NCBI RefSeq assembly: GCF_035083965.1
Contig: NC_089738.1
Span: 18,254,734-18,318,733 of the forward strand
DNA from: Branchiostoma lanceolatum
Lineage: Eukaryota; Chordata; Leptocardii; Amphioxiformes; Branchiostomatidae
Length of the DNA stretch: 64,000 bases
Reading direction: 5' to 3'
The notes beneath the pieces are model-generated. The model made no database searches and was not told the origin of the DNA. It worked only from the letters and a program-made list of their open reading frames with translations. Every line of letters starts with the position of its first letter. Within the stretch, counting starts at the first letter, position 1. The position numbers and the translations under genes were made by a program. Positions 1-13,800 of the stretch are shown here, one piece after another.

Positions 1-319
1 AGGGAAGACTGCCCGTACCCTGTTCTACAGAAGGGGATGTCGTAGGACAAGGGGTGAAGCTATCTTGTGTTGTGTGGTCCCTGTAAACAGAAGCATTTCG
101 TGTACTTATGTCTTGTCCTGAAACAATATCTGTATATCTAGGCCAATATATTTATACATCTATGCAAAAAAGAATCCGTGAAATAGCGATTTAGTTGTAT
201 AAGACATTCATCTCTTTACCATGTTATTGTATAATTGACATATACGGCTCCATATTATATCTCCTGTTGATATTATTTACCTCTGATAATATTACAACGA
301 TAGTGCTTTCTTATAGTTT

Positions 320-485
320 GAAATGGAGCATTGTGCAGCCTAGAACCTAACCATTGTATAGCATAGAACCTTCCTGTAGCTTTTAGTAGTTTGATAGAAG
401 TATCCAGTAGTATTTTATCTTTGCCTTACATTGTACCTGTTACAATCGTTGTGCAATAAACTTTGACTTGACTTGACTTGTCTTC
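320..485 (+). mobile_element. LINE-like 3' end with (TTGAC)n tail
   Basis: The stretch ends in TTACAATCGTTGTGCAATAAA followed by a short TTGACTTGACTTGACTTG tail. Closely similar 3' ends occur at about 39225-39430 and 47870-47955, the latter directly behind a reverse-transcriptase C-terminal remnant. A non-LTR retrotransposon 3' end is therefore the best reading. It lies in the intron preceding the SOCS-box exon. Nothing else is seen in 1-738. Confidence 0.5.
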
Positions 486-738
486 GTTGCATCGACCTGA
501 CAATGCAGGAATGGCATCTTGAAAGTAATGTGAATGCCATTCTTGTTGGCAACGTATTTGTTCGTTTGTGTGTATTGCATACCAAGTAAACCGCGTCATG
601 GCATAATACACCAGGTTTAACCTGTAAGAATTCAAGCTGCATATCTTTTCGATAAGTGCGGTGGGGTTAGACCATCAGACACCATTCAATCATATATGTC
701 TGCTATTTACTGATAAAGTCATCTTATCTTGTCTTCAG

Positions 739-969
739 GAGGAGTTCTTCAGCGAGAACGCAGAGGAAGATGGAGAGATGACCGAGAGTAAGGACGCCCT
801 GGTGAAGCTCTGTGATTGGCTGAGGTCGGTGGGGCAGAACCCACGCGAGCTGAAGCACCTTGGGAGGTGTCAAGTCAGGAAGAGCTTGGGAAGGAACGGC
901 ATCTTCAAAGGAGTACGGGGCCTTAACCTCCAGGAGGACATCAGCAGCTACTTACTGATCAAGTCTTGA
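739..969 (+). CDS. Last coding exon of a SOCS-box (ASB-like) protein, partial
   Basis: The exon opens after a TTGTCTTCAG acceptor at 738, in phase 0, and ends at TGA 967-969, giving 76 C-terminal residues. The last ~43 residues fit a SOCS box: an NPRELKHLGRCQVRKSLG core, then a spacer and a C-terminal YLL. This matches the family pattern P-x-x-L-x-x-L-x-R-x-x-(I/V)-R-x-x-L-G. SOCS boxes recruit Elongin B/C and Cullin-5, making the protein a substrate receptor of an E3 ubiquitin ligase. An acidic linker (EENAEEDGEM-like) precedes it. Ankyrin repeats, if present, lie to the left of the window, so the ASB label is inference from SOCS-box type; other SOCS-box families (SPSB, WSB) are possible but fit less well. 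The usual SOCS-box Cys in LCR is Gly here. Confidence 0.6.
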   Translation, partial: EEFFSENAEEDGEMTESKDALVKLCDWLRSVGQNPRELKHLGRCQVRKSLGRNGIFKGVRGLNLQEDISSYLLIKS

Positions 970-989
970 GCTTGAATGTTTCTAAGATG

Positions 990-1650
990 TTTATTTTCCA
1001 AGATGGGAATATGTTAAGGTCCAAGAGTTTGTAGTAGCATCCATGTTTGATGCCACTATAGGTTGACTATATAACCTGTATATGTGAAAGAAGTGATGTT
1101 GGGAATATGAGCTAAAATGTGTATATGTCAAGCTGGGAATGTTCTTAGGGCCAAGAGTTTTGAGGTCCGATGCCACTACAGGTTGAAAATAGCCTGCCTA
1201 TGTGAGATATGTGAGAGAAATAAGACCTGCTGAGATAAAAAGCTCAGGACCTTTATTGAGCTCAAAGTTCTTATATGTTTATTCACCAAGCTGGAAATGT
1301 GTTATGGTCCAAGAGTTTCCAGGTTTGATGCCATTGCAGGTTGACTGTAACTGCAGGTTGACTGTAACCTGTATATGTTGAAGAAATGAGATCTGCTGAG
1401 ATAAGGAGGACCTTTATTGAGCTCAAAGTTCTTATATGTTTATTTACCAAGCTGGGAATGTTTTATGGTCCAAGAGTTTCCAGGTTTGATGCCACTACAG
1501 CTTGACTATAGCCTGTTTATGTGGTAGAAATGATCTTGCAAGTCAAAGATGTTGATAGAGCTTAAACCTTTTAAAATGTTTATTTCACTAGCTGGAATAT
1601 GTTATGGTCCATTATGGTTTGACTATAACCTGTATGAAAGGTGGTAAAAA
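990..1650 (+). repeat. About 150-bp degenerate tandem repeat, five copies, in 3' UTR region
   Basis: Copies begin near 992, 1124, 1283, 1443 and 1586. Each carries AAGCTGGGAATGT, GGTCCAAGAGTTT, TTTGATGCCACTACAGGTTG and CCTGTATATGTG in the same order. Copies 3 and 4 also share GACCTTTATTGAGCTCAAAG. The array begins about 20 bp after the SOCS-box stop codon, so it probably forms part of the 3' UTR. Confidence 0.75.
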
Positions 1651-2299
1651 ATGGGCCTGGTAAAAATGACAAGTAGCGGTCAGAAGAAGGAGCACCAAAG
1701 GAACACCAGGTACTTAACCCTGCATACACAGTGATACAGACAGCGGTTGTAACCAGCCCTAGCACTGGGAGGGTTAAAAACAATACACAGGAATCTCCTA
1801 TCTCATTAAACAAATACATTATGTATATTTACACACAGCAAATAACAACAACTAATATCTTCAACAATCTTTCTAGGTAAACAGAGAATACCGGGTATTT
1901 TGATTATTGACCAAATAACAGCACATAACAAAGAGGCATAGTTTATATGGCTAACCTTAAAAGTCTATATAACTTTTAATCAGGAAACCAAAGATGAGGA
2001 CATGTACATGTAGTAAATGCACCATACGTTTGATCATACCCAGGGTTTTACCCAGCATTTGTCAGAGTTTTTAATGATGGACAGAATTCATGGCTTGTCC
2101 ATGATATCGGTGTGTCAGATAAGATTGGAGTCAGGCCATACTAGAAGGTGAGCAGAGGTGTATTGAGAAGGCGAAAGGAAAATCTAGAGCCAGTGCATAT
2201 CCTGGTCATACCTCTAGTTGTACTAACTGCTTGTATGTCTTGATCAACTTGGACAGATTACTGTTTGCATTGGATTCAATATAATCTCAAAGCACAGGT

Positions 2300-2727
2300 A
2301 AGGATCCAGCTCATATGCTGTGTTTTATGCCTTTACTTGCAACGCTTGATGTTCTGTTCTTAATTATTGTATTTTTCAATGTTCTTAAACGAGTTTAAAC
2401 TGTAATTTCCAACACGAAAAATTGGACTTACCCAAATTTTCGACCGTACGACATCGGTCTTTGTCAAGGAATGATCCATCCACCGCTGGGATGACGTCAC
2501 GTTATGCAGATAGCACACGTGACTCCGTGAGTAGTGGATCGTAAGTATTGGAAAGTCTGTAGCGCCCGCCGACTCTGTTGACGTTTGTGTTGGAAATTAC
2601 AGTTTAAACGCGTTTAAGAATGATTTCTACCAACACAGATGAACTTTCAAGCTATTTTTCAATGGTTTGCTAAATGTGGCAAAAACGTTAACAGGTGCAA
2701 AACACAGAAAATGAGCTGGATCCTTAC
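2300..2727. mobile_element. Long imperfect palindrome, MITE-like
   Basis: An inner inverted repeat pairs TTCTTAAACGAGTTTAAACT... (from about 2389) with its near-exact complement ending about 2622 (34 bp, one mismatch). An outer pair, AAGGATCCAGCTCAT near 2302 and ATGAGCTGGATCCTTA near 2712, extends the symmetry. The interior has GGACTTACCCAAATTTTCG, TTTGTCAAGGAATGA and GATGACGTCACG, which also recur in the element at 12560-12880. This is a non-autonomous DNA-transposon structure; no transposase is encoded. Confidence 0.65.
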
Positions 2728-4210
2728 ATCTGCTTGGAGATAAGACTTAATGGTGGTTTCGGTGTTAATTGATTGGTGCCTTTGCATAGAAATTGATGTT
2801 CTTGCTCAAGTCCTGAACCTGATGACATTTTAAACATGTGGGCTCATCACATACAGTAGAGTCCAATTTATTAACCAAATGGATTCAAATGGCTATTAAT
2901 AGTGAAAATTGTAAATCATAGCATATTCTAAAAAATTCTTCAAAATTCCTTTAATGATATTGAAGCAACATTGTTCTAATGGCACAAATTTGAAGCAAGA
3001 TTTGATCATATAGATAAGAGTGAATTTAAGTGTGTTTTTTTGTCAATATGATAATTGAATTATTTGATCTGTTTATAAATAATTTGATTTGATTTTAGTG
3101 TTATGTAAATTGATTTGATATTGTTAAGAATTTGAGTGCTGTACAGTGTAGGTAGTTTTTATTGAGTGCAGTGAGTTGTGAGTTTTTCTATGTATGAGGA
3201 AGAGACCAAAACTTGAGAACCCTTAAAAGTCACTACAATTTTAGACAGTTATTGTTATGTCTGCACTAAAACCCCTATCTCACTGGATCTGCGTTTGAAA
3301 GTCCAATAATGATGATTTCATAAATGCCAAAAAATACCTTGTTCACATTGTAAATGGTAGAGCATATGCATGTCTATCATATACAATTGTATTGTTCATT
3401 TATAGTTGATGTAACTAAAGGTACCAAATTCAGTGTTAAAAAAGAAAATATAACATTTTTGCCACTTCATATTTTCCAGGCGGCAAGCCAAAGAAAAAAG
3501 ACCAAATGCACAAATCGTTGAGAATATATGTATAGTATATCGTTTGAATGTACAATGGACATTCCTTATTCACATTTATCAGTGTTGTTTGTTAAAGAAT
3601 TTTTTCATTATTAAAAGGTTTGCCAGTATTGTGTTTGGCCATTTTTGCACGTAAGTAAACAGGCTCCATCACTTGTAACACCCACATTGTTGCGGATGGA
3701 CTAGCAATAAAGATTATACTTATTTAGACAAACAACGTTGTCTCCTTTTCATTACATCACAATTTCCTCTCTGATGTTAAATAAAATAGTTTAACCCTGT
3801 TGTGATCTTGTAATGTGCTCGTCAAGATGCATTTTATAGCTATGTGTGTATGTCAGTGTGCATGTGTCTGAGTGTGTGTGTCTGAGTGTGTGTTTTTTGT
3901 ATGCGTGCGTGTATGTGTGTGGAATATTTTCTTATTAAATTGAAGACAACACATTTTTAGGTACACATAATTACAATAAGATACAGTTAAAGACCTATAG
4001 GTCAGTCCCTTCTCTAGAAAATCTGGTGGGTGGGCGCCGGATTAAACCAAATAGATAACCGGAATAGATCTATTGGCCTATTACATCATCATCGGCAATG
4101 GGGTAGTCCCTCGGCATGTAGGTCGTTCGGACGACAACAATATCTGCATAAGTAGCACCGGTGGTTTCATCATGTAGTTTCACCATATAGTCTTTTGTTT
4201 TGTATCATGA
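2728..4210. other. Intergenic, no gene seen
   Basis: AT-rich sequence between the SOCS-box gene and P450 gene 1. An AATAAA at 3706-3711 could end a long 3' UTR of the SOCS-box gene, but nothing ties it to that gene. Weak TG-rich runs lie at 3840-3920. I found no exon with both splice sites. Confidence 0.4.
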
Positions 4211-4214
4211 TACT

Positions 4215-4250
4215 ATAGCGTAGACTTATGGAGGCATAGTTTTGGGTCTG

Positions 4251-4341
<91 letters not shown>

Positions 4342-4480
4342 TGTGTGTGCGCGCGCGTGTGACGGTGTGTGTGTGTGTGTGATTCCGGATTTTGTAGTCA
4401 GTATAACTTAAGAACCTCTGGATGACTTGCAGGTCTTGGGAAGTCGAAGGCCAAGGTCAATTTTGGGCCCCCTGGTATGT
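4215..4480 (+). repeat. Dispersed repeat carrying an internal (GT)n microsatellite
   Basis: Order: GGAGGCATAGTTTTGGGT, then (GT)n at 4252-4381, TTCCGGATTTTG, AACTTAAGAACCTCTGGATG, and GGTCAATTTTGGGCCCCCTGG. The same modules in the same order occur at 34605-34800 (+), 42447-42745 (-) and, decayed, at 12200-12310 (+) and 37811-37985 (-). It lies 0.4-0.7 kb upstream of P450 gene 1. Confidence 0.65.
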
Positions 4481-4716
4481 AACTTTGTTCAATAAGTTGC
4501 CACTAGTATATTGTATCACATACAATAGCATAGCCATGAAATTATCTTTCATGATATACCGTGGACACAGCAAATATATCAGCCAAACCCTTACATCTGC
4601 TTGGAGACGAAGTCCCCCGACCTACCGGTCGTTCGTGACGACATATCTAAACACAAACACGCAGCTCGACCAGCAGGCCGTTGACCCCACCACGACAAAA
4701 ACGATTTGCATAAAGG

Positions 4717-4755
4717 CGACGTCACCTGTGCATCTGGTAAACAGGTCTATATAAG
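4717..4755 (+). promoter_or_regulatory. Proximal promoter of P450 gene 1: CRE-like, forkhead-like, TATA
   Basis: GACGTCA at 4718-4724, GTAAACA (complement of TGTTTAC) at 4737-4743 and TATATAAG at 4748-4755, about 130 bp before the ATG at 4885. The same types of site precede genes 2 and 3. Site identity is by consensus match only. Confidence 0.5.
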
Positions 4756-4884
4756 GCGCGCAGGTTGCTGGCTATGTAGGTCGGAGGTTATTAGTCGGAG
4801 GTCGAACTGGACTTGCGGTGCGTCAGCGTACTGAGAGGTCGAGCTGTTAATGTTCTGGTCTGAAGTCTGCAAGAGAGTTACACC

Positions 4885-7800
4885 ATGTTGGACCTGTTGC
4901 CGTTCTCCCCTACCTGGATGCTGGTAGGACAGTGTGGGGTCCTGCTTTACCTGTAAGTAGCTCCTTAACTACGTAGTAACGGGTGGTTTGACTTTGCCAC
5001 AGCTATCCTTAGCCGCTAATCAGTAAATAGTGTCAATGAACAACGAGTTACCAAACAACCCTCCTTCTGAATGTTTCTACCTGTATTATGAAATCCATTA
5101 ATGTGTTGTTACGTGGGGGGGGGGGGGGGGGTAAAGTAAGTTTGGCTGCACTCACTGTTTGTATGACGCTGTGATCAAAAACCCTCAGCTTCGTAACGAC
5201 ATAAAGTTTGATGATAAAGTGAATGTTTTGTTCTTGAGTGTGGGCCAGGGGAGGGGGAGGGGTGCGTGATGTTACAGCCTAAACTATATACGATACCTAA
5301 GGTACAACTGCGGAACGATCTCCGCCGACATTAAATCCCTGGTCCAAAAATAAACGCCAGTCCCAGGTAGAAAGTTTGCGAAGGAAGGTAAGCGAAACGC
5401 GTGTTGAAAAAAGAAACGAGCAATCCGTGGAAATGTTGTTCAAATAAACAGATCGTGTTCTCACCCGCCCCCCCCCCCCCCCCCACCCCAACAGTCTTTG
5501 GTACATTTTCGTAACTATTATGTCCATAACTAGATGAGCTAGCATGTGGAGATAAGAAAAGCCAGGTGTTCTCTTGGGACAGTTTTGTTTTGTACCCACA
5601 CTAGTCGATTGGAAAGGTTATTGATTGTTTTCATAGGATAGAGTTTCAAATAAGAGGTAGTCCGCATAGCCAGTGTTTTTTTGGTGGTGGTGGGGGGGGG
5701 GGGGATGAATAAACCCTTCCGCGGACAGACTCCTGGCGCAGTATTCCCTTGTTTGCCGAATTCTTCGACCCCTACCCCCCACTAGAAAGGCCAGGTGGAG
5801 GCTAGATATGGTATCTTTCGATCGTTTCTGACAATGATGCTCTAGAAATGAATCACGCTATTATGCTATGGTACTGGTGGTCCAGGTGGGACATCATTGT
5901 CCAAGGGCTTTTCAGTCACATTCATGAAAATTAGGCAAATGTACCCTAAAATTGACATAAAACAGCATAAGTATGTATTCTGGCATATCTGTAGTTTTTG
6001 AGATCACAATGATGCATGTTGATTTTGGGTGCCGTAGCAGTTTTTCTACAGACTGAAATTTTAAAACGATAATCTTGGTGCAAGTCCATGTATAAGTCCG
6101 ATGATAATGATACTGTCACATTCTCCTTCAGGTACCTGGTGTGGACGTATTCAACCTTCAAGAAGATGGGAATCCCTGGTCCGAAGCCCCTCCCGCTCTT
6201 TGGAAACTACCTGGCGTATGGGAAGGTTGGTATCTACTCTTGTAAATCTGAATCCTCAAAGTTTTTAAAACCTGCCCGTTTGATGACGTATCGTTGACTT
6301 ACACCTACACGTAGACGGCATTTATTTGCACATTTCTTTGTGTTTTTGTTGACTTCCATGACCAGACCTTCGGTCAGGAGGTAACATAGGAAGAAAGGGC
6401 TCATATTGCGATTATAGCTCATATTGAGTACCATTCTGACAAGCAACATTTCAATGGTTACATTGCTTAGGACCTGTTTACCTTTTCTCTGCCTGGTGTA
6501 ACCTTTGTTCCAATGTCTTGAACCCAGGGAGTTCACTTGTTCGACAAGGAATGCTACGAGAAGTACAACAAAGTCTATGGGTAAGGTCTAATTGCCTGTC
6601 TTGAAGGTGATTATAATTGGAAGCAATATTTGCTTTGTAGTTGAATTGACGTAAAAAATGGAGGGTAGTAGCCGTTGCTAACCGATGGCAGAAGCGTACA
6701 ACTATCGTGAGTCGTGACCATTGTCGATCGCTTCCTGGTAGGATAGAATGTGAAGTTATTTTGGAGCTATAGGAATCTGCAAGTATTGTCTGTGTTGCGC
6801 CAAAGATAGTTTCTCAAGCAAACTGGATAAAATTTCGAAACAGACGTTTCAGACAGCATCCGCTATCTTTCGTCAGTGACTAAAGAAGGATCTGGTGGAA
6901 CTAGGTTTTATACCAGAACTCTGAATAGATACGTTAATGAAGGGAAGACAATTTCAGATGGTTTAGGATAGTAAGTTAACGGACAAAGTTGTATGCTCAT
7001 GAATCAATTAGCTCCTGTTGCTTTAGGAGCTAATACTGTTCGTCGGGGTGGGGGGGATCGGTGCGTTGTCCCAAGTGCCTGAAAGTTTGACGCGTAGACC
7101 CCCTTTTCTGTTGAGGGAGGGATTGTACATTCTCTCGTTGTCTGTCTTATTTTAGGTACTTCGAAGGTAGGCTACCAAACCTGATGGTCGGTGACCTGGA
7201 GATTATTAAGGAAATCACCGTGAAGGAGATCAACAAGTTCACTAACCGAAGGGTGAGCAATTCTTTTGGTAAACACTACGTGTATGGGGAGCCTTACTCA
7301 CATCAACACACCGTAAGAAGATCACAGCCACCGCAAAGCTAAACAGTGGTTTACATCCAGTGCTTTACTGACGCATAACGTATCGTGTGTTGTCCAGTGG
7401 TTAGCATTTGGACCAAGAAGTCGGGAGTTCGAATCTCTGTGCGCATGATTGCGAAGGTCACTTACTCAGGAGCAAAGGATTACTGTTTGACTCTTAACTA
7501 AACCAATTTTCTACACCACTCATTCTAGAGAGTACATGTACTTTGCTACCTTTTACTCATACTGTAATAGTCAACGTATCATTGTCTTACGTGCAGACGT
7601 TTGATGGTCAAGGTGAGATTTTCGACCAATCTCTGCTTAGCCTGAAGGATGCTGACTGGAAACGGGTCCGAAGTGCCATCACCCCAACCTTCAGCTCCGG
7701 GAAACTCAAGCAGGTAGGCAAGCAAGAACCTTAATCATTCTTTTGAATTCTAAATCTTGAACATTCAACCTTAAGCTTCGGTGAACGCGATTATCATATG

Positions 7801-10800
7801 GAAAATATGTAAATCAGAAAACATAAGCAAGCAAACATACCAGAAACAACTCCATGTGAACTAGTAGGCCCTTCCATTGACCCCATGACCTGGAATGTCT
7901 GTCAGCTGGTACGCAAGGTTGCTACATTACTCACTTTCTGTCACTGTGGTGAACGTGACTGGAAAGTAGAAAATGCATAATGCGGAAACACAAACAGACC
8001 AAAACCTAATACAGTAAGTGAATTTGTAACGTCTTCCACTGACCCCATGCCATGGACTGTCATGTCTGACTAACGACTAGTTCTACCACCTCTAAACTCA
8101 ACTTCCGTAAGGATGACTGTGGTTCATGTGTTTTCTATAATCTCAGATGGCGGCGCTTGTGGAGCGATGTGCGGATGGACTCGTGGCTGCCATGGCGGAA
8201 AATGAGCAGAAAGGGACATCGTTTGACGTGAAGCGGTGAGTAGTGTATTCATCTGTACTCTTTTTTTATGTTATTTTGCTTTTGGAAAGACAAAGACGAC
8301 GTGGCACGTACTGCACTCAAGTGTTTATAAGTTATACTAACAGTGCCACGTACAGAGAACAATAACCCATTTTTAAACCTAAAATGAGGTGGAGTGCGGA
8401 AAGTCGTGTAAAGTGCCTTTGCCAAGGGCACAGCATCAGTGGCGTCAGGGGATTCGAGCCCGGGACCGCTCGGTTCTGGGTCGAACATCCTGCCGTTACG
8501 TCACACGACGCCATAATTTTTTGCGTTTCGGCGCCTTCGCGCCGGAACGCAATGTCCTGGCTTTTACCTTCGATGCATGCTCGATGCATGCTGGCATGCT
8601 GTTTGGTTCAACACTGTGTCGCACACCAGAAGACCTTATATGGCAATACGTTCCCAAATCCTTGTATAGCCGTTGCCTTATATGGCAAGGGAGCACGAAA
8701 AGGCAGGCAGGCTAGATTTGCATGACACACAGGCGGGCGACCGCATGTAACTGCTACAACTGTTCGGAAATATCATTGCATTGTGGTTTCGGACTTTGAT
8801 ATCCTGAAAAATGACCATATTACATCTATTCCACAAGATTGCAGAAGAAAAAAAAAATGATTTCGTCAAGAAAACGACCAAAAATCGACATAAATGATAC
8901 CATATAGTGAGGTTATAGCATTATGTACAGAGTGTCGGGTTACGTACCGCAGCTTGGCCCATCTGGCAACGCGAAGCACTTCGGACTCAGAAGTTCCGGG
9001 TTCGTGTCCGTGCATGGATTTTTTTTTTTAGATATTGAATATCAAAAATATATATTGATATTATATTAATCTATCAATATCATATTTATGAATATCATTT
9101 TTTCATTTTTTTTCATTAATAAATAAAGAAATATTTTATATTTGTTATTTTTAAATATTCATTTAATATATACAAGGCCTTTGTCTTATGAACAGGACTT
9201 CATAGATTCCAAACCCGGCATTCGAATTTTTCTGTTCATTGTAATGGAAAATACCGTGCAGCGGCTCCTATGCGCGGTAAGATGATTCTTGCAAAACACT
9301 CGCCACTAAACTTCTATCCCCGATGTAAACAGAGGCTCTTGATGTTGTTTGCAAAACAGCGATCCTTTGTTACAGTAGCAAATGCTCCATTGTTCAGTAT
9401 CGACTTCATTCAGACAACACGGACGTGGAAAGTGGCGCCGCTCGGCACAAAACTATGGGAATTTTCATGAATTTTAGCAAAATTACCCAGGAAAATAAGG
9501 AAGAAATGTTGTAAATGCGGAAACCAGAATAATACGGATGAGGTAGCTGTTGATTTGTTTGACATTTGGTAGTCATTTTAGATAGAACCTTAGCTGTTAT
9601 GAACTTCTATTTCACTTAATTACCATAGTGCTGATGATTCAATGGTGCTTTTTCAAATTTTATGTTTTATTGCGTGCCATGTACATAATTACATTGATAG
9701 CTTTTATAATGAGCCTATTGTACATTTTACAAATAAGTACAAGTTGTAGGCCAAGACCAGCTTTTTCAAAAGCACTTAAGTTAAGTGACGTAACTTCAAA
9801 ATTGCTTTCCCCAATCTACCTTTCTCTATTAAAACAGTACTCATTTCCCAAAATGACAATTTTTCTTATAGACTGAACAGCCCTTGAGTGACTTTCTCTG
9901 GCAGATTTTACTTCAAGTAAAGGGAAAAGACAATTCACACTCATAAACGTAGCCGAAACGCCAGCTTTTTTGAAAAGCTCTTGTTTATGTACTCATTGTA
10001 AACGCAACGATACAGCGTAACCATACAGCCGAAGATGGTACGACTGCGTAGTACTAAGGAAAATGCAAATTATCCAAACATAATATTCACCAGAGGTGAA
10101 CAAATGAAATGATAGCGATGCAAGCCTGGCAAATGCATCGACCGAATTAGCGAGAAATTTACAATGATGAATAGAACAAGAAACTCACGAAAACTCTATT
10201 TCACGGTGGTATGAGATCTTCGATTTCTTGCTTGTCTTTGCTGTCGGGCTCTCCAGACAATAACTATCTTTACTCTCCGACTTTACCGACAGTCTTGCCG
10301 GCGGCTTCACCATGGACGTGATCTCCTGCACCGGGTTCGGAGTGGACGTCGACTCTCTGCACAACCCCGACCACCCGCTGGTCACCAGCGCCAAATCGTT
10401 TTTCGTGTTCAGCTTCTATAATCCTTTGGTCATATTGATATGTGAGTATCGAACTTTCGTTACCAGTCATACAAGCCCGGAAAATACCCCCAAAAATCAA
10501 ACACGTACAAAAAGACGTTCTAGAGCAGACAACCAGGGGAGGGGGTTAACAAACGTAAAGCACTTCTTCACGACGTCTAACGCTATCTGGTACTATCCTG
10601 TCCTGACCAAGCAATCATGTCCAGACCATAGCAAGTTCAGAATGGATGATAAAAACGGACTTTCCGCTGCAGTAACAAGGAAGGCCGCTAGGAGGCTCCA
10701 ACTTGACCTTGACCGTTGTCTTCCCTAGACCAACCAACAGACCGAATAGCATCACAATCAATCCAAATCTTTCTAAGTAATACGCTGACCAAAGTTTGCG

Positions 10801-13800
10801 GAAACAGAAACACCTCAAAACAGCACCTCCTTCCACGAAGGTTACAAATGCGTATCGGTCCCTGCACTTTCATTCGACGTTGGTATGTGCCACAAATAAC
10901 ATGTGTAAAATTCCATGGACAGCATTGATGTTGTGTTAGTATCTCACAGCTGATCAAAACCAATGTTTCTCTCCCCACAGTTTTATTCCCGTCACTAGCC
11001 GGAGTCCTTGCACGCTTTGGGGTCACCTTTTTCCCGAAGAAGTCCTTGGACTATTTCTGCGAGGCTGTGGACACAGCTATCAGCATGAGAAAGAGCCAGG
11101 CGACCGGGACGGATAAGGTATGAAAAAGAGACTTAAGTCCCTATTACACATAGCCAATCATGGCCTCCCGAACTTCCCCCATCATGGTTAGGGGTGGTTC
11201 TGCAAAGCCCCGGTTACCTACCTACCTACCTAGTCCCTTGACCTCCATGTCGTGGGGGGGGGGGGGTAGAAATGAAGATGGACATCTGTCTCCAGACTCG
11301 TCTGTTTCTTGCAGCAGTCAGCTTGCGTCTTCATAACAGTTTGTTTATAATCTGTGTTAACATATTATCAGTAGAGCTGGTTTCCGCTTTTAAGACTAAA
11401 AGTCTTATCCTTCTTATACGATTAGTGACGATAAACCATTTGAACATTCCCAGAAACGGGTGGACCTCCTCCAGCTGATGCTTCAAGCTCACAACGAGGA
11501 ATTGGACAAGAAGGGAGCCAACGACGCCCCCAAGCACGGCATCTCCAGTATGGAGATCAAGGGGAATGCCATTACCCTGTGGCTTGCCGGGTACGAGACC
11601 ACAGCCAACACCCTCACTCTGACGCTCTACAACTTGGCCATGCACCAGGAGGCACAGGATAAGGTCATTGAGGAGCTGGACGCTCTCCTGGAGAAGCGCG
11701 TGAGTTGGATTAATTTTATGCATCTTTGGAGCAACAATGATAATCTCTCACTACTCTACCATTGAGAATTTCCAGCGTACCACTAGGTCTCCTGTAGCTC
11801 ACATCATTACACTGTAAAAAAAACAACTTTCTTTCTCCATTTGAATACGAATGATTGAATAAAAGCTTTCCATCAGGGCAAGCTGGACTACGAGGCTGTG
11901 CATGATCTGCCCTACCTGGAGATGTGCATCAGCGAGACACTGAGGATGTACCCTGCTGCTATGAGGTAGGACACCTTCTGTTATTTGGTGCGGACATGCC
12001 ACTATAATAATAGTACTTGTAGAAAAGAGTAAAGGGAAATTTGCAATCAATTGAATTGATCGGGAGTCCAGTAACGACGAACAATTCCCGGGTTCAAAGA
12101 ACCTGTAAATACTACACATAGAGTAGCTCTTCATGATCAGTGAGCGAAATTTGATCGAGATAAATGTGTGTATAGTACTTAAGGACTAGGACTGGGCTTC
12201 GATATCATTTCTCTTTTACCTCCATGAAAAACGGGGGTATGTGTGTCTGTGTGTTTTTGATTTTGGATATTTTGGTCAGGGTACCTTAAGGACCTCGAAA
12301 TGAAATGTATGTCAAACGAAATATGTTTTGTTGTTAGGTTCGACCGAATTTGCAAGGAAGACACGGAGGTGAAAGGACTGCACATCCCAGCAGGCATGAT
12401 CGTCAACGTGCCCGTCTACCCCATCCACTACGACGCAGACATCTGGCCGGAACCTGAGAAGTTCAAGCCAGAGAGGTAAGTGGTTTTCCTTATACGACAC
12501 TTGATGAAAATCTGCTAGACACTTGATGAAAATCTCCTATTTCATTACTAGAAATCGATCTTAATCGATGGTGAACCGTAAGTTCCAACGTAAAAATTGG
12601 ACTTACCCAAATCTTCGATTGTCCAACTCCAGTCTGTAAAGGAATGAGCAATTCACCGCTTCTGTGACGTCATTTCATATAGATAGAGCACGTAAACTGT
12701 GGATGTTGAGTTGCAGAAAGCTCATGGCGAACGTTATTGGATGGTTGTAAGGCCCTGATGTTAATTAATGGCCTCTTCGTCGATTGATGCGGGTTGCTAA
12801 TAGCAGTAGGTTGCTCATTCCTTGACAAAGACTTGAGTTGGATAGTCACAAATTTGGGTAAAATCCAATGTTTGTGTTGCAAATAGACTGCACAACCTTG
12901 CGTCAGATTGACCGAGTACTTTTTGCAGGTTCACGAAAGAGGAGAAGGAGGCCCGTGACCCGTACGCCTACCTTCCGTTCGGCTCTGGCCCTAGGAACTG
13001 TGTGGGCATGCGCCTCGCACAGCTGGAGCTGAAGTTTGGTCTGGCTAAAGTCCTGCAGAAGTTCCGCGTCGTCACCTGCGACAAGACTCCGGTAAGTCTC
13101 AACATATAAATACTATGAATAAGTTGCAAGAAACATTCCGACCGTTAGAAGAATTAAGAAGAACACTTGACACATATAGCCTCCGTTGCAGACTCCATCC
13201 GCCTGTTTTCTTATCATATTCTTTTTCTTATTGCTGGCCGAGAAGGGAACTTCGCAGATCCATATATTACCTACAAAATGGGACGATCAGAAATCAGCAT
13301 ACTGGAATTTTTGTTTCATTCAGTCCTCCTGTGACATTATGAATTTTTCGATATCAATATCTAACACACAGAGCTGGATCTTTTGACCAAACGCATGCAC
13401 GGTTTAGGTAAAGTTTTGAAAATACGACTGAGCAATGACCACGTCAAACCAAAGGCTCTACTTAGCACCCAGCACTTATGGACACACACCGCAACCGGTA
13501 GATTATGAGCAAGAGGGTTGGACACACGCTGCTAACAGTAGACTAGGCCTGTTAGGCCCTGTCACACTTGAACGTATATTCAAGGGCGCATGAGCTCCGC
13601 AGTAACTTTTTTTTTCGGTTTCAGTAAATTTTGCGGGGAGGAAGTTGTTTTCTACTTTGACCCACCATTGAGCAGTCTAGCTATCAAACCAAAGAAATTA
13701 CTTCTTCGGTTGCAAACTGAACCTAAACCAAAAACATGTTGATACGCAACCAATGCGGACTTGTTTATACGCACAAGTGTGACAGTGGCTTAACAGTAGA

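Noticed and set aside
8384-8725. Overlapping frames on both strands of gene 1 intron 6
   Set aside because: They coincide with a SINE and a palindromic stretch; no homology seen.
8945-9020. Functional tRNA gene
   Set aside because: U33 is absent and T-stem pairing fails; best treated as SINE or pseudogene.
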